A stretch of DNA of 64,000 bases from Rahnella ecdela. GTDB taxonomy: Bacteria > Pseudomonadota > Gammaproteobacteria > Enterobacterales > Enterobacteriaceae. The stretch lies in contig NZ_JAFMOY010000113.1 in NCBI RefSeq assembly GCF_019049625.1, positions 24,212 through 88,211 of the forward strand, given 5' to 3'. Below, piece by piece: positions 60,710 through 64,000 of the stretch; position 1 is the stretch's first letter, and each line of letters begins with the position of its first letter. A model generated the notes under the pieces. That model saw nothing but the letters and a program-made list of their open reading frames with translations, did no database searches and had not been told where the DNA came from. The translations under genes were made by a program, and so were the position numbers.

Positions 60710-60889
60710 TTATCTGTTGGACATTAACAGCCTAGACAACTGTTGCGCAGAGGCTCCTACCACAAGTGCAATAATCAAGACTCCCACAGTGGGTAATGTT
60801 CTGCCGGTAAAAAAGTATCCCAGGAATAAAACTGCGTAAGTAGCGACAATGCCGGTCAGCATAGAAATAATAAAAACGTGAGCTTTCAT
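60710..60889 (-). CDS. 59-residue membrane protein, last gene of fluoride-type operon
   Basis: Unannotated-length gene: ATG at 60889 preceded by a strong AAGGAG, 59 codons, TAA at 60710. The peptide has two hydrophobic segments, residues about 5-27 (VFIISMLTGIVATYAVLFLG) and 33-48 (PTVGVLIIALVVGASA), joined by FTGRTL and ending SRLLMSNR. It starts 52 nt after the second enolase stop with no terminator between. It does not match the four-TM Fluc/CrcB pattern. Family unknown to me. Confidence 0.7.
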   Translation of the reverse strand: MKAHVFIISMLTGIVATYAVLFLGYFFTGRTLPTVGVLIIALVVGASAQQLSRLLMSNR

Positions 60890-60941
60890 TACATCTCCTT
60901 ATGACCCCGGCATAGCCGCCAGGGTTACTCACTCATTGAAG

Positions 60942-62222
60942 TTATTTAAAGGCTGACTTTCCTGCGAACTTCGCCGACGAGCCAAGCTCATCCTCAATTC
61001 GCATGAGTTGGTTGTATTTTTCGATACGCTCACCACGACACGGTGCCCCTGTTTTAAGATGGCCAGCACGCATGGCCACTGTCATATCGGCGATAAAGCT
61101 GTCCACTGTCTCACCGCTGCGGTGTGAGATAAAGGTACCCCAGTTGTTGTCATGACAAAGCTGAACCGCGTCAAAAGTTTCACTTAGGGAACCAATCTGG
61201 TTGAGTTTAATTAGTGCGGCGTTGGCAAGATTTTCATCAATACCGCGCTGAATATATTTCACATTGGTCACAAACAGATCATCGCCAACCAGTTCTAACT
61301 GATTTCCTAACGTATCGTGCAGAATTTTCCATCCCGCCCAGTCATCCTCAGCGAGACCGTCTTCAATCAGGGCAATAGGGAAGTTTTTCACCAGCGTTTG
61401 ATAGTAGTTTGTCATTTCTTGTGAGGTCAGCTCGGCATTTTCTGTGCGCAGATGATATTTACCATCACTGTAGAACTCGCTGGAGGCGGGATCCATGCAG
61501 ATAACAATGTCTTCACCAGGGCGGTAACCTGCTTTTTCAATGGCCAGCACAATCAGCTCCAGAGGCTCGCGATTTGAAGAAACAGCCGGTGCAAAACCGC
61601 CTTCATCCCCCACGCCGGTCGATAATCCCTTCTCAAGAAGAACCTGACGAAGTGCCTGATACACTTCACTACCCCAGCGCACGGCCTCCCTGAACGTAGG
61701 TGCACCACAGGGGGCAATCATGTATTCCTGAAAGTCTGCCCCTTGTCCGCGCGCATGGACACCCCCGTTAATGATGTTCATACAGGGCACCGGCAATAGA
61801 TTTGCCCCAATTCCGCCCAGGTAACGGTACAAAGGCGTATGCGATAGTTGAGCCGCTAGCCTCGATACGGCAAGCGATACCCCCAGAATAGCATTTGCCC
61901 CAAGACGCGCTTTATTATCCGTCCCGTCGAGGGCGATCATGATGTTATCTATGCCGCGCTGGTCGCGCACATCATGCCCTTTAAGGCTGTCAAAAATTTC
62001 GGAGTTGACGCTTTCGATTGCGTTGAGAACGCCTTTCCCACCGAAGCGTGCTTTATCACCGTCGCGGCGCTCAATGGCCTCGCGAGAACCGGTACTGGCT
62101 CCTGATGGGACTGATGCTCTTGCAGTAGAGCCGCACTGGGTTGTGACGTCTACTTCTATGGTTGGGTTACGCCGTGAATCCAGAATTTCGCGTGCAACAA
62201 TTTTATCAATAGTAAAGCTCAT
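60942..62222 (-). CDS. eno: Second enolase (phosphopyruvate hydratase paralogue)
   Basis: Enolase of 426 residues, full length; glycolytic 2-phosphoglycerate to PEP. Catalytic features are intact: the PSGASTG loop, the His in NGGVHARG, the metal Asp/Glu in VGDEGGFAP, CMDPASSEFY and IEDGLAEDDW, the base Lys in LIKLNQIGSL and the SHRSGET loop. It is clearly divergent from E. coli Eno, e.g. DSRRNPT for the near-universal DSRGNPT. It is not beside pyrG, so it is an extra copy. GAGGT precedes the ATG, 14 bp after the Usp stop. Enolase is a classic fluoride target (fluorophosphate-Mg complex). Confidence 0.92.
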   Translation of the reverse strand: MSFTIDKIVAREILDSRRNPTIEVDVTTQCGSTARASVPSGASTGSREAIERRDGDKARFGGKGVLNAIESVNSEIFDSLKGHDVRDQRGIDNIMIALDGTDNKARLGANAILGVSLAVSRLAAQLSHTPLYRYLGGIGANLLPVPCMNIINGGVHARGQGADFQEYMIAPCGAPTFREAVRWGSEVYQALRQVLLEKGLSTGVGDEGGFAPAVSSNREPLELIVLAIEKAGYRPGEDIVICMDPASSEFYSDGKYHLRTENAELTSQEMTNYYQTLVKNFPIALIEDGLAEDDWAGWKILHDTLGNQLELVGDDLFVTNVKYIQRGIDENLANAALIKLNQIGSLSETFDAVQLCHDNNWGTFISHRSGETVDSFIADMTVAMRAGHLKTGAPCRGERIEKYNQLMRIEDELGSSAKFAGKSAFK

Positions 62223-62236
62223 ATAAACCTCGAATA

Positions 62237-62665
62237 TCAGTGAGTAGTAATATGCTTAATCAACACATCGACGGTCAGGTGGTTGATGAATTCAATTGAA
62301 TGGGAGGAGAGCATCCCGAACAGCCTGTTTCTATGTCCCATAATCACCAAATCTACAGCTGAATCTTTAACGTAGGCCTCGACGTCCTTAAAGCGACTGA
62401 TGGTTACGATTTCATTCACATCCACGGGAAAGCTCGCCGCTTCAACCAACCGGCTAAGCATCGCTTTGGCCGCAATAATTTCAGCCGACTGGCGATCCTT
62501 GGTTAATGAGTCAGAAGCAATGTCTAACTCCCGATAATCTGAAGAGAGGTGTCCAAGGGTGATCACCGTCCCTTGTTCGTGGAACCCCTTTGCAACCCCC
62601 TGCAGCAGGAGTTGGCCGTCGGTTTCATCACTGAGCAATATCAGAGCATGTTTATAGATTGGCAT
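62237..62665 (-). CDS. UspA-family universal stress protein
   Basis: Single Usp domain of 142 residues. The nucleotide-binding loop is a variant MGHRNRLFGMLSSHS, so ATP binding is uncertain. Usp genes are listed among those under crcB-motif (fluoride) riboswitches. The ATG follows the pyrophosphatase stop by 3 bp, with GAGG upstream: clear operon member. Confidence 0.85.
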   Translation of the reverse strand: MPIYKHALILLSDETDGQLLLQGVAKGFHEQGTVITLGHLSSDYRELDIASDSLTKDRQSAEIIAAKAMLSRLVEAASFPVDVNEIVTISRFKDVEAYVKDSAVDLVIMGHRNRLFGMLSSHSIEFINHLTVDVLIKHITTH

Positions 62666-62668
62666 TAA

Positions 62669-63571
62669 TTACCTCGACGAGGTTGAGAGCGCGCCCGTCA
62701 ACCACGGGAGTATGTCTTTTTTCCTACTGATAACGCCTGGAAGAGAAAGGCATGTGAGATCGAGCGCATTATTTTCTGAGAAATATAGCGTTGAGTTTTT
62801 CTGAAAAATGTCCGTGACGGCCAACATAGCCATGTCCAAATGGCAGGACTGGCACTCTTTTGTTAACGCGACAAGAAGGTCAGGGAGCACAGCGTCCGTT
62901 GCCGACATACCTGCCACTTCAATTTGTGAAAGCAATATCGACTTACCGTTAATCTGATAGCGCTTGGCGTCTTTCATAAGGAGTTGGTCGGGTGTCAGCC
63001 CAGCAATGTCGGTTTTAGCGATCAGCAGCCCTTCCACAAAGGCGTCATAATTCAGTTGGCTTATGCAGGATAACGCCTGCACGGCAGCCCTGTCGTGAGC
63101 GGTAGTGGTTGGGGATGTGAGCGCCACAGTATCACTCAATATCGCACCCAACATCAGTGTGGCCTGCGATGAGGAAATGTGCTGGTGATACTCAAGGTTA
63201 AGGATTTGCCAGAGTACGGTGGCAGAGCAGCCGACAGCGCGTATCCAGACATCCGGAGGATTTTGTGTGATGACCGTACCTAACCGGTGATGGTCTATGA
63301 TGCCCACAATGTCACTGAAAGCTAAAGAGGGGGGACCCTGCTCCAAATCCGTAAAGTCGACCAGCCAGACCTGTTTTCCACTCAGGTCTTCTTTGAGTAG
63401 GTGAGGGGCTTCCACGTTGGCCTGTTGCAGAATAAACGCCGTCTCAGGGGTAATGTCACCAAGCCTGAAGGGGGTAGCGTGCTTTCCGAGGTGTTGAAGC
63501 CAGTCTGCTGTAACGAGTGCGCTGCAGATGCTGTCACTGTCGGGATTGAGGTGACCAAAAACACGGATCAT
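62669..63571 (-). CDS. ppaC: Family II manganese-dependent inorganic pyrophosphatase
   Basis: DHH-family pyrophosphatase of 300 residues hydrolysing PPi. Metal ligands are seen in GHLNPDSDS (residues 5-13), WLVDF, IDHHR, and the Asp in GAILSDTVAL; the C-terminal SRKK motif (GVISRKKDI) binds PPi. The start at 63571 (MIRVFGHLN) has AGGAAG 5-6 nt upstream, in a hairpin. A 32-codon extension to 63667 runs into the leader and is rejected. Enterobacteria normally rely on family I Ppa, so this type II gene is unusual and suggests transfer. It is first in the operon. Confidence 0.9.
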   Translation of the reverse strand: MIRVFGHLNPDSDSICSALVTADWLQHLGKHATPFRLGDITPETAFILQQANVEAPHLLKEDLSGKQVWLVDFTDLEQGPPSLAFSDIVGIIDHHRLGTVITQNPPDVWIRAVGCSATVLWQILNLEYHQHISSSQATLMLGAILSDTVALTSPTTTAHDRAAVQALSCISQLNYDAFVEGLLIAKTDIAGLTPDQLLMKDAKRYQINGKSILLSQIEVAGMSATDAVLPDLLVALTKECQSCHLDMAMLAVTDIFQKNSTLYFSENNALDLTCLSLPGVISRKKDILPWLTGALSTSSR

Positions 63572-63576
63572 AGCGG

Positions 63577-63594
63577 CTTCCTCTGACGAGGAAG
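63577..63594 (-). promoter_or_regulatory. Shine-Dalgarno-sequestering hairpin of ppaC
   Basis: CTTCCTC-GTCA-GAGGAAG: 7-bp perfect stem whose 3' arm contains the AGGAAG ribosome site of ppaC, 5 nt before the ATG. It could be the translational expression platform of the upstream aptamer. Confidence 0.55.
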
Positions 63595-63670
63595 ATCGGT
63601 AACAGACGAGTAAAGATAGATTTTTTTCATAAGAGTACCTGACATACGTGCCTAAGAGAAAAAGCAAAAA

Positions 63671-63740
63671 TGTATATCAGGCGTCATCATCCGAACTGGG
63701 CAGTCCGGCGGTTGGGAAAGGTGGAACACCATCACCTTAC
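63671..63740 (-). promoter_or_regulatory. Fluoride riboswitch (crcB motif)
   Basis: Read on the minus strand, the aptamer shows GGUGAUGGUGUUCCACC (63736-63720), AACCGCC (63711-63705), a hairpin CCGGACU...AGUUCGG, and GGAUGAUGACGCC (63692-63680). These are the conserved blocks of the crcB RNA that binds fluoride. GGUGUU can pair with GACGCC as P1. The start of transcription predicted from the promoter is at its 5' edge. The ligand is known from characterised members, not shown here. Confidence 0.88.
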
Positions 63741-63745
63741 TTACG

Positions 63746-63774
63746 AATATAGGTGAAAAACTACCACTGTGCAA
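63746..63774 (-). promoter_or_regulatory. Sigma70 promoter of fluoride-type operon
   Basis: TTGCAC (63774-63769) - 17 bp - TATATT (63751-63746) on the minus strand. The start point is expected at about 63739, placing the aptamer at the very 5' end of the mRNA. Confidence 0.8.
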
Positions 63775-63880
63775 TGTGCATTCTATGAAATATTAATATG
63801 AATGGAGGTCTTCTGATTGTCTTCTTGCCGACCGTATTTAATACAAGATGAAGAATCAATGTCCGCTTCTGGCTGTGAGT

Positions 63881-64000
63881 TCAACCGATGGATGCAACAC
63901 ATTGGTTAAAACGCTCTGCGGGTGATTCATAGTCTAGCGTTTTTCTTGGCCTCTCGTTGAGCTGCCTGGCAACACTGTTTAGTCTTAGCTGGCTGTGAAC
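63881..64000 (-). mobile_element. IS30-family transposase, C-terminal fragment at window edge
   Basis: Minus-strand frame runs from the window end to TGA at 63881. The 39 residues include [20 protein letters not shown] and end CVASIG, the normal C-terminus of IS30-family (DDE) transposases. The rest lies beyond the window, so intactness cannot be judged. It bounds the fluoride-type operon on the promoter side. Confidence 0.8.

Noticed and set aside
60710..60889. CrcB/Fluc fluoride channel fragment
   Set aside because: Fluc has about 125 residues and four TM helices with conserved motifs; none are seen in this 59-residue protein.
60732..60932. 66-codon minus-strand frame overlapping the small membrane protein
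   Set aside because: Different frame from the 59-codon gene, Cys/Tyr/Arg-rich, and no ribosome site; the AAGGAG site serves the other frame.
63572..63667. 32-residue N-terminal extension of the pyrophosphatase
   Set aside because: Runs into the riboswitch leader; no ribosome site; family begins at the GHLNPDSDS strand.

Overview
The window reads as chromosome of a plant- or water-associated member of the Enterobacterales, most like the Yersiniaceae (Rahnella or a close relative). This rests on enteric signature genes recognised by eye: rcsA with dsrB, mtfA next to tRNA-Asn, yaiL, opgD, gldA, aqpZ, yojI, yjiN, katG and eptA. It also rests on the compact, moderately GC-rich gene layout. No database was searched, so the genus is an inference.

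Layout. 1-4.6 kb: the end of a NodT-type outer membrane efflux gene, an AraC regulator, an SDR oxidoreductase and a CorA-type transporter. 4.7-11.2 kb: a copper/silver efflux operon (H/M-rich exported protein, CusF, CusC-, CusB- and CusA-like). 11.4-25 kb: mostly housekeeping or accessory enteric genes (MscS channel, YojI ABC exporter, MFS transporter with a divergent LysR, YjiN, YaeF-like lipoprotein, glycerol dehydrogenase, OpgD). 25.5-27.4 kb: an AT-rich orphan type VI secretion module with a membrane-active candidate effector, a DUF1240-like candidate immunity protein and an Hcp. 27.7-34.7 kb: a class III CoA-transferase, then a carbohydrate cluster (AraC regulator, DUF2264 protein, LacY-type symporter, GH88 unsaturated glucuronyl hydrolase). 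34.7-38.6 kb: the rcsA locus with a consensus RcsAB box, a chemoreceptor, dsrB, a possible small RNA and cspC/E. 38.8-47.4 kb: a K+ channel with a zinc ribbon, an alcohol dehydrogenase, an AI-2E family permease, queH, the DUF969-DUF979-DUF2891 operon and a stand-alone lpxA paralogue. 47.6-55.7 kb: eptA under a PmrA box, padC with a divergent LysR, an alpha/beta hydrolase, aqpZ, an EAL phosphodiesterase and mtfA. 55.8-60.6 kb: two near-identical tRNA-Asn transcription units enclosing yaiL, katG and an LLM oxidoreductase.

The most notable region is the right end, 60.7-63.8 kb, just beyond the second tRNA-Asn and ending against an IS30-family transposase remnant. A leftward operon encodes a family II (Mn-dependent) pyrophosphatase, a UspA-like protein, a second enolase and an unannotated 59-residue membrane protein. 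Its leader carries what reads clearly as a fluoride (crcB-motif) riboswitch downstream of a sigma70 promoter with 17-bp spacing. Enolase and pyrophosphatase are classic fluoride targets, so this looks like a fluoride-stress island. No CrcB/Fluc or CLC-F exporter gene lies in the window, which makes the small membrane protein the item most worth testing.
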